Shown here: piece after piece, positions 36,201 to 45,959 of the stretch | Layout: every line of letters starts with the position of its first letter | Numbering within the stretch: position 1 is the stretch's first letter | DNA from: Persicobacter sp. CCB-QB2 | GTDB taxonomy: Bacteria; Bacteroidota; Bacteroidia; Cytophagales; Cyclobacteriaceae | NCBI RefSeq assembly: GCF_001274635.1 | Contig: NZ_LBGV01000001.1 | Span: 3,534,001 to 3,598,000, forward strand | DNA: 64,000 bases | Direction: 5' to 3' | Program-made: the position numbers and the translations under genes | Notes under the pieces: generated by a model | What the model was told of the DNA's origin: nothing | The model's input: only the letters and a program-made list of their open reading frames with translations | Database searches by the model: none

Positions 36201-37814
36201 ATGGCAGGAGGAAAAGAAACCCCAAGACAACAGCTGATTGGGCTGATGTATATCGTATTCCTGGCTCTGATTGCAATGCAGGTGTCTGGGTCGGTAATGG
36301 AGAAATTCCATATCATCAATCAGTCCTTAATCCGTTCTAATAACGAGACGAATGTCAGTAATGGAATTCTTGTTGATAAAGCAATGAAAGCCAAAGTTGA
36401 CGAAAGTGGTCGTGAGCAGGATAAATTAGTTTTGCAGAAAGCAAGGGAAGTTCGTGAACTGACATCTAAAGCATTAAATTATGTTGATGGTCTAAAAGAT
36501 GAGCTTACTGAAAAAACAGGTGGAATAGATGAAGCTACTGGTTTGCCAAAAGGCATGACCGATGAGGACAAGGTGGCGAATTGGTTTATTCAGCAGAAAA
36601 AAGGAGACGAGGTTAAAGAACAATTGAACGCGTATGTTGCTGGCATCAGAGAGGTTGCGGGAAGTGTTGACGTTAATGTTGATTTAAAAGATATCGCCCT
36701 AGAACCAGGGGATATGCCTGAATATGCTAACAACAAGGAAGTTAGGAAAAAGGATTTTAAATCGTTTAACTTTGAGCATACGCCGATGATTTCGGTTTTA
36801 GCGTCTTTATCACAGTTCGAATCAGAGATTTTGGCCAGAGAAGCACAAACGCTAAAAGCTTTGGGCGATAAGATTGGCGCGGGAACCATTCAGTTTGATG
36901 AAATCGTTCCAATGGTTTTACCAGAATCGCAAGTTGTAGCAGCAGGAGCCAAGTATAAGGCACAAATGTTTATTGCCGCATCTTCTTCTGGTATAAAACC
37001 AACAATGGCTTTGAATAATAAGCAAATTAAGGTGAATGCTGATGGAAAAGGAGAGGTTGAATTTACGGCAACTCCTGGTAAATATGACAAAGACGGTTTA
37101 GCGCGTAAAACTTTTAAAGCGACCATCTCTATCCCTAAGGCGGGTGGTGAAGCGGAAAAGTTTGAGCAGGAGATCGAGTATTTTGTGGCTAAGCCTGTAA
37201 TTCAAATTCAATCTGCTTCTGTTCAGGCATTATACCTGAATTGTGGAAATGAATTGAATGTTCAGGTACCCGCATTGGGTTCTGCTTATCAGCCATCATT
37301 CAGAGCTAAAGGTGGTAAAACATTTGCTGGTAGTAAAAAAGGTATTGTTACAGTAGTGCCGAACTCAAAGGCAGTGGCTTTGACGGTATCTTCCGGAGGT
37401 AACGTGATTGGAACAGAGAATTTCAAAGTGCGTCAGATTCCATTACCTACCATCGAGATTTTCAATATGAAAGGTAAAAAAGTGAATTTGAAAAATGGAG
37501 AGTCTTCCGCTAACATGCGTAAGGTGAGATTACAGGCTACTCCAGATAAATCATTCGCTGAGTTTTTGCCGAATGATTCTAAATATAGAATTCAGGAAGC
37601 AGAAATTACCTTGGCGCAGGGTTCTCGCCCGGTAGCAAAACCAATTAAAGTAACCAATGGTCAAGCTGACCTTGGTGCAATAATGGGTAAAGCGAAGGCA
37701 GGAATGCGTTTGGTAGTTGAAGTGAAGAAAGTAGTTCGTAAAAACTTCCGAAATGAAATTGAGGTAGTGGATATGGGTGCTGACGTAGTAACGAATATTG
37801 CAATTAGCAATTAA
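36201..37814 (+). CDS. gldM: Type IX secretion motor protein GldM
   Basis: A 537-residue protein with one N-terminal transmembrane helix (QQLIGLMYIVFLALIAMQVS) followed by a long periplasmic shaft. MAGGKETPRQQLIGLMYIVF is the family signature. Four periplasmic domains follow (residues about 60-225, 225-320, 325-400, 405-537), with the GldM N-terminal helical pattern KAREVRELTSKALNYVDGL and beta-rich C-terminal domains. It transmits torque from GldL to the GldK-GldN ring. It starts 30 bases after gldL. Confidence 0.96.
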   Translation: MAGGKETPRQQLIGLMYIVFLALIAMQVSGSVMEKFHIINQSLIRSNNETNVSNGILVDKAMKAKVDESGREQDKLVLQKAREVRELTSKALNYVDGLKDELTEKTGGIDEATGLPKGMTDEDKVANWFIQQKKGDEVKEQLNAYVAGIREVAGSVDVNVDLKDIALEPGDMPEYANNKEVRKKDFKSFNFEHTPMISVLASLSQFESEILAREAQTLKALGDKIGAGTIQFDEIVPMVLPESQVVAAGAKYKAQMFIAASSSGIKPTMALNNKQIKVNADGKGEVEFTATPGKYDKDGLARKTFKATISIPKAGGEAEKFEQEIEYFVAKPVIQIQSASVQALYLNCGNELNVQVPALGSAYQPSFRAKGGKTFAGSKKGIVTVVPNSKAVALTVSSGGNVIGTENFKVRQIPLPTIEIFNMKGKKVNLKNGESSANMRKVRLQATPDKSFAEFLPNDSKYRIQEAEITLAQGSRPVAKPIKVTNGQADLGAIMGKAKAGMRLVVEVKKVVRKNFRNEIEVVDMGADVVTNIAISN

Positions 37815-37832
37815 AATAATTAAACAGGTGTT

Positions 37833-38663
37833 ATGAAAAATTTTGTTTTAGTTTTCTGCGTATTGCTATTGACTCCTTTTACGCTATTGGCACAGGAGGA
37901 AGAGGTAGGCTACAATGAAAATTCTGTTCATCCCATTCATAATTCCAAGCAACTTTTCAAAAAACGTGTTTGGAGAAGAATGGATTTAAATGAAAAGCAA
38001 AATCAACCGTTTTTTGCAGTAAATAATCAAATCACTAAGTTCATTATTGAGGCAGTTCAAAATGGAGAGTTAATTCCCTACGACACTGACTCTGTAACAG
38101 ATGATCGTCGGATTTCTAAAGAGGAGTTTATGTCCCGATTGGAAATTAAGACCGATGCCGGTGGAGGTGACTTCGGAGGCTGGGGTGATGATGGCGGAGA
38201 TTGGGGTGAAGGTGGAGCGACAGCCTCTGCAGGTCCATCCAAAACTTATATCCGACCTGATGAATTAAATTTACTGGAGATTGTTGAGGATGCCATTTTC
38301 GATAATCAGAGATCTAGAATGTACTTCGATCTTCAGGCGATCACTGTTAAGATTCCTGCTGATTTAACTGTAAATGGATTAGAAGGTACTTTAGCTTCTT
38401 TCCGATACAAAGATTTGGAGGAGCTTTTCCGTGCCATGCCAGATAAAGCACAATGGTACAATATGTACAACCAATCTAAGAGTGTGAACTTTGCAGATGC
38501 TTTTCTACTAAGATTGTTTAGTGCACGTATCTGGAAGGTGAATAATCCTCAGGATGAAGATTTGTATTCTATCTATGGAGGAAATCCAAAGAGAGCGCTA
38601 TACGCCTCTCAGCAGGAGGAATACAAACTTATGGAGTACGAACATAACTTGTGGGAGTATTAA
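37833..38663 (+). CDS. gldN: Type IX secretion ring protein GldN
   Basis: A 276-residue periplasmic protein with signal peptide MKNFVLVFCVLLLTPFTLLA. The family opening is NSVHPIHNSKQLFKKRVWRR, followed by LNEKQNQPFFAVNNQITKFI and, at the end, WYNMYNQSKSVNFADAFLLR. A glycine/aspartate-rich linker (GGGDFGGWGDDGGDWGEGG, about residues 110-128) is inserted in the middle and is unusual for the core family. It closes the operon; a terminator follows. Confidence 0.93.
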   Translation: MKNFVLVFCVLLLTPFTLLAQEEEVGYNENSVHPIHNSKQLFKKRVWRRMDLNEKQNQPFFAVNNQITKFIIEAVQNGELIPYDTDSVTDDRRISKEEFMSRLEIKTDAGGGDFGGWGDDGGDWGEGGATASAGPSKTYIRPDELNLLEIVEDAIFDNQRSRMYFDLQAITVKIPADLTVNGLEGTLASFRYKDLEELFRAMPDKAQWYNMYNQSKSVNFADAFLLRLFSARIWKVNNPQDEDLYSIYGGNPKRALYASQQEEYKLMEYEHNLWEY

Positions 38664-38682
38664 TCCCATCATAACACCTCAT

Positions 38683-38715
38683 AAAAGGCCGATGCACTAT
38701 GCACCGGCTTTTTTG
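38683..38715. terminator. Terminator of gldN overlapping the end of uvrC
   Basis: AAAAGGCCGATGCA-CTA-TGCACCGGCTTTTTT. The loop contains the uvrC stop codon (38697-38699) and the right arm encodes the last uvrC residues. Convergent genes share it. Confidence 0.82.
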
Positions 38716-40499
38716 TTTAAAAGGAAATCGTGAACCACTTCTCCTTTTTTACCTAAGAGCTCGATAAGCTCTTTTTTTGGGATTTGCTTTATTTTTTCAA
38801 CTGATTTGTATTTACTCAATAGTTTTTCAATTGATTTTGGGCCAATGCCGGGGATCTCATCCAAAATAGTATGAAAGGAATTTTTACTTCTGGTGTCTCG
38901 GTGGAAAGTAATGGCAAATCGGTGGGCTTCATTTCTGATATGTTGCAATACACGAAGGGTTTCTGATTTTTTATCCAGGTGGAGGGGGTATTGATCTTCC
39001 GGATAGTAGAGTTCTTCCAGCCGTTTGGCAATGCCCACTACTGTCAGTTTCGAATATACTCCAATTTCCTTCAAAGCTTCCACAGCGGCATTTAACTGCC
39101 CCTTTCCTCCATCGATGACGATTAGTTCAGGTAAAGGCGCATCTTCATTAAGAAGCCTTTGATATCGACGCCCTACCACTTCCTTCATAGAGGCAAAGTC
39201 ATCCGGTCCTACTACTGTTTTGATGTGAAATTTACGATAATCCTTTTTGGATGGCTTTCCATTTTTAAAACACACCATGGAGGCTACCGGATTGCTTCCT
39301 TGAATATTGGAGTTGTCAAAACATTCGATATGACGAGGGAGTACTTTCATCCTTAAATCCTGCGCCATGGTTTTTAGTAGTCGACTTTCTTCCTGTTTTG
39401 AGGCCGTATTGTTTTTGATTTTTTCCTTCTTGAAGAACAGGGCGTTCTTAATGGCCAGTTCAATTAGCTTCTTTTTGTCTCCAATTTTTGGGACAGTGAT
39501 TTGTACGTTATGCCAGCTTTCTATTGGAATATTGGTAAGCACTTCTTCGGACTCACTTCGGAAAGTTTTGCGAAAATCAATAAGGCAGAGTGCAAGTATT
39601 TCGGCTTCTGTTTCCTGCAGTTTTTTCTTGATTTCAATGGTTTTGGTTTGACTTATTGCGCCATTGATGATTTTCATATAATGAACAAAAGCGGAACTAT
39701 CATCACTAACAATGCTAATCACATCTAAGTCTTCAAATTTGGGATTAGTGATGACGGTTTTGGTTTGAAATTTTTCCAGGTACTCTAGTTTATGTTTGAA
39801 TTCCTGAGCTCTTTCAAAGGCTAATTCCTGAGCTGCCATATTCATTTGTTCTTTGAACCATGATTTAGCTAACCCAAGTTTACCCTTCAGGATATTAGTG
39901 ATTTGACTGATGTCTTTTTGGTAATCTTCTGCAGATTGATTGCCTACACAGGGGCCATAGCATTTTTTAATATGGTATTCCAGGCATACCTCAAACTTGC
40001 CGGCCTGAATATTTCTATCTGTAAGATTTAAACTACAGGTTCTAATATGAAACAATTCCCGAATGAGCTCCAAGACCGTATTCATACTGCGTAGATTGGA
40101 AAACGGGCCATAATATTTCCCATAGCCTTTTTTATACTGTCGTGTGGAGAAAACTTTGGGAAAGGGTTCATTGGTTACCACGATGTAGGGGTAGGATTTA
40201 TCATCCTTCAACAGAATATTGTATTTAGGTTGATAGGCCTTAATATGGTTATTTTCCAATAATAGGGCATCCAGTTCCGAATCAACGATGGTGATTTCTA
40301 AATGATGAATTTCAGATACCAGCTTTAGTGTTTTACGGTCGTGCCGGTTTTTATTGAAAAAATAGCTTTGTACTCTTTTTTTGAGGCTTTTAGCCTTTCC
40401 CACGTAAATGAGGGTGTTTTCCTCATTAAAATAACGGTAAATTCCGGGCTTATCAGGGAGTTGATTGATTTGTTCCGGCGTGTAAATCTTACTTTCCAT
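38697..40499 (-). CDS. uvrC: Excinuclease subunit C
   Basis: A 600-residue nuclease that makes both incisions in nucleotide excision repair. Domains: N-terminal GIY-YIG (PGIYRYFNEENTLIYVGKAK, residues 18-40), a cysteine-rich linker (CSLNLTDRNIQAGKFEVCLE and CYGPCVG), a UVR motif near residue 210, an RNase H-like endonuclease (IECFDNSNIQGSNPVASMV, ELIVIDGGKGQLNAA), and a terminal helix-hairpin-helix (EIPGIGPKSIEKLL). Full length with an intact frame, in contrast to uvrA. Confidence 0.96.
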   Translation of the reverse strand: MESKIYTPEQINQLPDKPGIYRYFNEENTLIYVGKAKSLKKRVQSYFFNKNRHDRKTLKLVSEIHHLEITIVDSELDALLLENNHIKAYQPKYNILLKDDKSYPYIVVTNEPFPKVFSTRQYKKGYGKYYGPFSNLRSMNTVLELIRELFHIRTCSLNLTDRNIQAGKFEVCLEYHIKKCYGPCVGNQSAEDYQKDISQITNILKGKLGLAKSWFKEQMNMAAQELAFERAQEFKHKLEYLEKFQTKTVITNPKFEDLDVISIVSDDSSAFVHYMKIINGAISQTKTIEIKKKLQETEAEILALCLIDFRKTFRSESEEVLTNIPIESWHNVQITVPKIGDKKKLIELAIKNALFFKKEKIKNNTASKQEESRLLKTMAQDLRMKVLPRHIECFDNSNIQGSNPVASMVCFKNGKPSKKDYRKFHIKTVVGPDDFASMKEVVGRRYQRLLNEDAPLPELIVIDGGKGQLNAAVEALKEIGVYSKLTVVGIAKRLEELYYPEDQYPLHLDKKSETLRVLQHIRNEAHRFAITFHRDTRSKNSFHTILDEIPGIGPKSIEKLLSKYKSVEKIKQIPKKELIELLGKKGEVVHDFLLNKKAGA

Positions 40500-40516
40500 A
40501 ATGATAGAAACAAAAA

Positions 40517-40544
40517 AACGGATATTGGAAGTCCAATATCCGTT
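40517..40544 (-). terminator. Terminator of the penicillin-binding protein gene
   Basis: ACGGATATTGGA-AGT-TCCAATATCCGT with a T run on the minus strand, between the bifunctional PBP gene and uvrC, so the two are separate units. Confidence 0.88.
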
Positions 40545-40566
40545 TAAAAATTCATTTTTTCCAAGA

Positions 40567-42963
40567 TTAGAAAATATCGTCAGAATCTAGGTCTTCCAAT
40601 TCCGGTTTTACAGTTTTTTCAATAACCGTGGTGTCCCCGTCTTCTACTATTTCTTCTTTTACTTTGTACACCCTGCTTTTAAGCACATCGCAATCCAGTT
40701 CCATGGATATGGGTTTGGACGGTCGTTCAAAAGCGCCTTTGGTATAGCCTAAAGACTCATCATTATAGACGTCTCTCATAAACTTATCAAAAATTGGTCT
40801 CGCTGTTCGGGCACCTTGTCCGTCATACCAGTTTCTAAAGTGGATGGAGCGAGAGTCTCCCCCTACCCAGGTGCCACAAACCAAATCTTTGGTCACTCCC
40901 ATGAACCAACCGTCCGAAGCATTTTGCGTGGTTCCTGTTTTACCACCAATTTCATTATTCTCTTTCAATTCCCAACTTAGGCCAACTGCGGTACCACCTG
41001 CCTCTTCTGAGGCTCCTCTAAGCATATATACCATTAAATAGGCGGTTTCTTCACTTATGGCTTCTTTGGTTTGTGCAGGGAACTCCTGAATCGTATTACC
41101 GAATTTATCTTCAATTCTTGTTACAAAATTAGGAGTAGTATACACCCCTTTATTGACAAAGGTTCCATATGCACCCGTCATCTCAAATACCGAAACATCG
41201 GCAATCCCCAAAGCAAGGGAAGGCACAGCCTGTGATTCCGGTATGGCAACTCCCAATCGGTTGGCAAAATCTACTACCTGTCGAGGCCCTACCTTGTCCA
41301 TGACGAATGCGGTGATTGAATTCACTGATTTAGCCATTGCCTGGCGAAGTGACATATTCTCTCCGGTGAACTTGCCATCCGCATTTTGTGGGGTCCAGGT
41401 GGGTTTGGTAGATCCTTTTGGAAGCTGGAAGGTATATGGGATGTCACGTACTTCATAACAGGGAGAATAACCATTTTCAATGGCTGTACCATAAACCAAT
41501 GGCTTAAAAGTAGAGCCGGGCTGTCGCTTACCCTGCATCACGTGGTCGTACTTGAAATGCTCATAATTGATTCCTCCAACCCAGGCCTTGATTTGACCAT
41601 TGTGCGGGTTCATGGCCATAAAACCAGCTTGTAGGAATTGTTTATAGTATTTCAGGGAGTCAACTGTACTCATGAGGGTATCAATCTCACCTTCCCAGCT
41701 GAATACTTCCATTGGTTTTTTAAGATTGATGTAGTAGTTCACCGAATCAGCGCCTTTGCCATATTTTTTGACCAAGGAACGGTAGTAAGGCAAACGTTCT
41801 GTTTGCTTCTCTATGAAATTCGGGATTTCTTTTCCTTTTTCATCAATCCAGGGGTTTCTACCTTCCCAATGTTTGTCGAATTTGGCCTGAAGCTTTTGCA
41901 TATGTTCCTCTAAAGCCGCTTCAGCATATTCCTGCATTCGACCATCAATCGTGGTGTAGATCTTAATCCCATCTTCCCACAGGTCAATATCATTATCTTT
42001 TGCCCAACGCATTAACCAGGGGCGAATGGCCGATCGGAAATAAGTCGCCAGCCCCTCGTTATGTGAATCTACTTTGAATTGTAGTTCGATGGGGAGTTGT
42101 TTCAGAGAATCAAATTCCGCTTTACTAAGGTCTCCATAGACATACATTTGCCCTAAGACCATATTTCTTTTGTTCTTAGAGCGTTCCGGGTGTCTCCTTG
42201 GGCTGTAACGAGTCGGGGCATTAATAACACCTACCAGCGTGGCCGCCTCTTGTACATTTAAATCTTTTTGATCCTTATTAAAGAAAGTTTTAGCGGCAAC
42301 CTGAATTCCAAATGCATTACTTCCGTAGGGAACCGTATTAAGGTACATGGCAAAGATTTCCTCTTTGGTAAATCTTCTCTCCAACTGAACGGCAATAATC
42401 CACTCTTTTATTTTTACGATGACCAGGTCAACGCCTCTTCGCATTTTATTATTACCTAGGGATTGCACCAGAGAACCCTCAAATTCATCTCCACGGGTAG
42501 AATACAGGTTTTTGGCCAGCTGCTGGGATAGCGTACTTCCCCCTCCTGCACCCTGACGCAAAATCACCGATTTGATCCCCACACGAATTAAATCTTTAAA
42601 GGAAATACCAGAGTGTTCAAAGAAGCTGTCATCTTCCGTATCCAAAAGGGCTTTTTTGATGTTCGGGCTTAATTCTTCATAGCTAACATTGGTACGGTTC
42701 GTTCGATAATACTTTCCCATTAGGGTACCATCCGCTGTATAAATCTCCGAGGACAGATCATTCTTGGGGTTTTCTAAAGATTTATAACCCGGAAGGCCGC
42801 CAAACAGTCCGCCCAGGTCAGTGCTGACTGCATAAACAATGAAATAAATGGATAGGAAACCACCCAGGAAAAGAATCCAGCTGGCCCAAACAAGCCGTTT
42901 TACCCACTTCCCCCCTTTTTTAGCTGACTGAGTGGTTTTTTCTTCTTTCTCTATTTCTTCCAT
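40567..42963 (-). CDS. Class A penicillin-binding protein (PBP1A type)
   Basis: A 798-residue bifunctional peptidoglycan synthase. It has an N-terminal cytoplasmic tail and one transmembrane helix (residues about 25-50), then a GT51 transglycosylase (DTEDDSFFEHSGISFKDL, GGGSTLSQQLAKNL, RRFTKEEIFAMYLNTVPYG). A transpeptidase domain follows with all three active-site motifs (STFK in QPGSTFKPLVYG, SVN in KSVNSITAFV, KTGTT). An acidic tail (PELEDLDSDDIF) closes it. It polymerises and cross-links glycan strands at the periplasmic face. Confidence 0.93.
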   Translation of the reverse strand: MEEIEKEEKTTQSAKKGGKWVKRLVWASWILFLGGFLSIYFIVYAVSTDLGGLFGGLPGYKSLENPKNDLSSEIYTADGTLMGKYYRTNRTNVSYEELSPNIKKALLDTEDDSFFEHSGISFKDLIRVGIKSVILRQGAGGGSTLSQQLAKNLYSTRGDEFEGSLVQSLGNNKMRRGVDLVIVKIKEWIIAVQLERRFTKEEIFAMYLNTVPYGSNAFGIQVAAKTFFNKDQKDLNVQEAATLVGVINAPTRYSPRRHPERSKNKRNMVLGQMYVYGDLSKAEFDSLKQLPIELQFKVDSHNEGLATYFRSAIRPWLMRWAKDNDIDLWEDGIKIYTTIDGRMQEYAEAALEEHMQKLQAKFDKHWEGRNPWIDEKGKEIPNFIEKQTERLPYYRSLVKKYGKGADSVNYYINLKKPMEVFSWEGEIDTLMSTVDSLKYYKQFLQAGFMAMNPHNGQIKAWVGGINYEHFKYDHVMQGKRQPGSTFKPLVYGTAIENGYSPCYEVRDIPYTFQLPKGSTKPTWTPQNADGKFTGENMSLRQAMAKSVNSITAFVMDKVGPRQVVDFANRLGVAIPESQAVPSLALGIADVSVFEMTGAYGTFVNKGVYTTPNFVTRIEDKFGNTIQEFPAQTKEAISEETAYLMVYMLRGASEEAGGTAVGLSWELKENNEIGGKTGTTQNASDGWFMGVTKDLVCGTWVGGDSRSIHFRNWYDGQGARTARPIFDKFMRDVYNDESLGYTKGAFERPSKPISMELDCDVLKSRVYKVKEEIVEDGDTTVIEKTVKPELEDLDSDDIF

Positions 42964-42999
42964 GTATATAGGTTTAAAATTGATTCCCCCAAAGGAATG

Positions 43000-45663
43000 C
43001 TATTGGTAATTTTCAATAAAAAATGATTCGTATAACTCCAGCGCCTTGTTTTTATAGAAAATCTGGAAATTATCGTTCGTAATGACAAAATTATAAATTT
43101 TCGCGCCTGCAACTTCTTTTAAAGGAGATTTTTCCCCGTTAAAAGTGGTGTAAAACTGTAGTGCATCCTCCTTGTTATCAAATTTGGAAACGATTACCAT
43201 GGCAAATTCCTTATTGAATTCTAGGTTTCCGGTATTCAGGTTATTGTACCTAAACTCTTCATCAATAAAGGTTTTGAGTCTGGCAGGAAGCTCATCAATG
43301 AATTCTTTTTCATTGGGGTAGAGCAGAACAAAAAGATGTTCTTCCTCAAAATATGGGACGAAAGACACCGCTTTTTTCTTCTCTTCCTTGCTTTGGAAAT
43401 TTCTGGCCGCCTCTAAAAGGTTGACGGCGTGTCCATTTAGTTCACTATTGGGATAGTTATCAATAAATTTCTGCAATTCCACTTCATATTTTTCCGCTCC
43501 GTATTCTTTACCATCTACTAATACTCTTAACAAGCGAAGGTAATCTGTAAAAGGGAGGTCCGGATGTTTTCGAATGGCAGGATCCACCAAAATGTGCACT
43601 TGCTTTAAGCTATCTTGCAAATACCAATTGTAAGCCTCATGATAAACCATCTTCAATTGCTCTGTAGCTAAATTACTTTCTTCCCGATAATTAGGGTTGA
43701 GGATTAATTTGGCGTAGAGGGTTTTAGGGAAGTTGGTCGTCAAATCGTCCGCCATTACCTGCATTCTTGGATCCCCTAATTTCTGATAAATCAGATATAG
43801 GGTATACAGTGCTTCCGGACGATATTCAGAGCTTTTAAAACGATCAATTTCATCTTCAAAGGAGGTAATGGCATTATCCTCTTCAAAAAGTTCAAAATGG
43901 TAAATATTTCCTAAACCAAAGAGTCCTTCGTCTACCTGCTCCAACAAGAGGTCTTTGTCACTTTGGGCAAAAGGAATTTGCCCCCATAGCGCAGCATAGC
44001 GGGACTCCCGACTTTCCATATTTTCTTCTGCCGCCTCAGCGCCACCTCCTTTACCACTAGGAGCATTGCCCTCTCCGGTGGCTTCTCCTAAAGTTAGCGG
44101 AGCGTCTTCATCTAATTCCTCCTCATCTTCCTCCTCCCCATCTTGGGGAGCAGCTGCTTTTTGCATTTTGGAGGCCAAACGCCAGTTATCCACCAAAGGT
44201 CTCTGTCCCCAATTGCTTAGGAAGACACTTTTTCCGCGCGACATTTGGCTTTGATCATAAAAATACCATTTGCCACCTTCCAGGGATGGAGGTCCAAAAC
44301 CGGCATCTCCAAAAGGATCTCCAGCACCACCGAAAAATCCACCGCCTCCGGCCTGTGCCGCTTCTTTTCTTTGTTGTTTCTTTTCCAGTTTTGCCTGCGC
44401 TGCCGCAATGCTGTCTTCCTTATCCAGTATACCATTGAGCACCATGGCGATGCCAAGGGTGTCTTTTTCTGAAAGGGAAATTAAGGAATCCGACACATGG
44501 ACCATATCATGAAACCGTACAAATCGACCTAATATTTCCTGTCGATTCGCAATCAGTTCATAGTTAGGGTCGGTTTGTGGCATGGCAGTAAGTGTACTGT
44601 CATAGTAAGCCTTAGCCAAATGATAGTCTTTTATTTTATCATAGTACACCTTACCCAGCGCCCAATAGGTGTATCCTTTTTGTCGAGGATCGGTTGATTT
44701 TTGCTGGACAGAGGTCTTGTAGGCGGTTATGGCTGCATCCAGGTTTTCTTGTTTCTCTTCAAATGCACCAAGCTCGTAATAGATTTTATCCTTGAAGTCT
44801 ACGTTTTTTTGATCCTTCAATAATTTTTTAAAATATTTACGCACCCGCTTAATGTCATTGGCTTTATTTAATTCGGTAACCTGAGCTAGGTTCAGTTTGG
44901 CGTAGAAAGAAAGCTCGTAGGATGGATTGGTGCTTAATACGTTGCGATAGTTTTGGTAAGCCAGTGCATCAAACTCTAAGTCCTGATAAATTTGCCCGAG
45001 TAAAAAAAACATTCTGGCTTTCCCCTCTTTCCTTTTCATTAAGGGAATGGCTAGCTCCAAATTTTTAATCACCTTATCTTTATCCTGCATTTTTTGATAA
45101 AGATGCGCCTGTGTAAGAAACCAAGCCTTTTGGTTATTTTTAGATAAAGCTTCCTTTCCTAAAAAGTCATTTACTGCAACGGCATTGTTGAATTCCTGAT
45201 GATCCGTATAGGCGCGCATCAGGGCAATCAATGCCTTATGGCGGACCTCATCATTTTTACTTCTGGTATTAACAAATTTGAAGGTGTCAAATGCGTTGGG
45301 ATAATCCTCTGCATAAGCGCGGGCTTTTCCTACCAGGTAATAGCTATCATCTTCCCATGAACTTCCCGGGTGCCTTTGAATGGCCAGAGAAGCCATTTTA
45401 ATGACTTCGTCTAATTGCTCCTGATTAGCATTGGCAATGGTACTGTCCACCGTAGGGAAAACATACAGAAAGTCATTGAAATTATCAGGATTAGAATCCA
45501 AGATGTTTTTTTCAATCTCTTTTATCTCCTCCTTGGCATAAAAATAGCCATTAAATCGAGCTGCCGTATTGTGGTAAGGAGTGGAGCCTTTTTTTGACTT
45601 TTCGGCTGAACAGGATAAAAGTGTCAGAACGAAGAAAAAATATATTATTTTGGAGTTGGGCAT
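43000..45663 (-). CDS. sprE: Gliding motility / type IX secretion lipoprotein SprE (PorW)
   Basis: An 887-residue lipoprotein (signal IIYFFFVLTLLSC, lipid on C18) with the family opening GSTPYHNTAARFNGYFYAKE. Tandem TPR-like helices follow (residues about 60-370: KARMFFLLGQIYQDLEFDAL, KGYTYWALGKVYYDKIKDYH). A glycine-rich segment, an acidic segment and a second TPR set precede the C-terminal domain (FAMVIVSKFDNKEDALQFY). SprE/PorW links the motor complex to the outer-membrane translocon and is needed for secretion. It lies 4.3 kb from gldN on the opposite strand, separated by uvrC and a PBP gene. Confidence 0.87.
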   Translation of the reverse strand: MPNSKIIYFFFVLTLLSCSAEKSKKGSTPYHNTAARFNGYFYAKEEIKEIEKNILDSNPDNFNDFLYVFPTVDSTIANANQEQLDEVIKMASLAIQRHPGSSWEDDSYYLVGKARAYAEDYPNAFDTFKFVNTRSKNDEVRHKALIALMRAYTDHQEFNNAVAVNDFLGKEALSKNNQKAWFLTQAHLYQKMQDKDKVIKNLELAIPLMKRKEGKARMFFLLGQIYQDLEFDALAYQNYRNVLSTNPSYELSFYAKLNLAQVTELNKANDIKRVRKYFKKLLKDQKNVDFKDKIYYELGAFEEKQENLDAAITAYKTSVQQKSTDPRQKGYTYWALGKVYYDKIKDYHLAKAYYDSTLTAMPQTDPNYELIANRQEILGRFVRFHDMVHVSDSLISLSEKDTLGIAMVLNGILDKEDSIAAAQAKLEKKQQRKEAAQAGGGGFFGGAGDPFGDAGFGPPSLEGGKWYFYDQSQMSRGKSVFLSNWGQRPLVDNWRLASKMQKAAAPQDGEEEDEEELDEDAPLTLGEATGEGNAPSGKGGGAEAAEENMESRESRYAALWGQIPFAQSDKDLLLEQVDEGLFGLGNIYHFELFEEDNAITSFEDEIDRFKSSEYRPEALYTLYLIYQKLGDPRMQVMADDLTTNFPKTLYAKLILNPNYREESNLATEQLKMVYHEAYNWYLQDSLKQVHILVDPAIRKHPDLPFTDYLRLLRVLVDGKEYGAEKYEVELQKFIDNYPNSELNGHAVNLLEAARNFQSKEEKKKAVSFVPYFEEEHLFVLLYPNEKEFIDELPARLKTFIDEEFRYNNLNTGNLEFNKEFAMVIVSKFDNKEDALQFYTTFNGEKSPLKEVAGAKIYNFVITNDNFQIFYKNKALELYESFFIENYQ

Positions 45664-45930
45664 GCGGTATAAATCTGCAAAAGATGGTAGCTGATGAAGT
45701 TCCTAAAATTCTGAATATTTTTTTAATTATTCGATTATTGATTCAGATAAAATGAGAGAGAACTGAATTTATTTTATCATTCCAGTTAGTTTTTTTATTA
45801 ATAAACCACTGGCGGTTGGATTTTGCCACTTTAGTAGAATGCCTCCATTTTCTCTCCATTGAATTAAAAGAAGGATTATTTTTGATGTAATTTTAAAGAT
45901 GAATTTTAACAGGAAATGGTTTTTTCCTTC

Positions 45931-45938
45931 TATTTTTG
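45931..45938 (+). promoter_or_regulatory. -7 box of the M23 peptidase gene
   Basis: TATTTTTG matches TAnnTTTG, 21 bases before the GTG start at 45960. This probably drives the peptidase and perhaps the bactofilin. The rest of 45664-45930 is AT-rich and shows nothing else. Confidence 0.45.
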
Positions 45939-45959
45939 TAGAGTAACAATATCAGTCCG

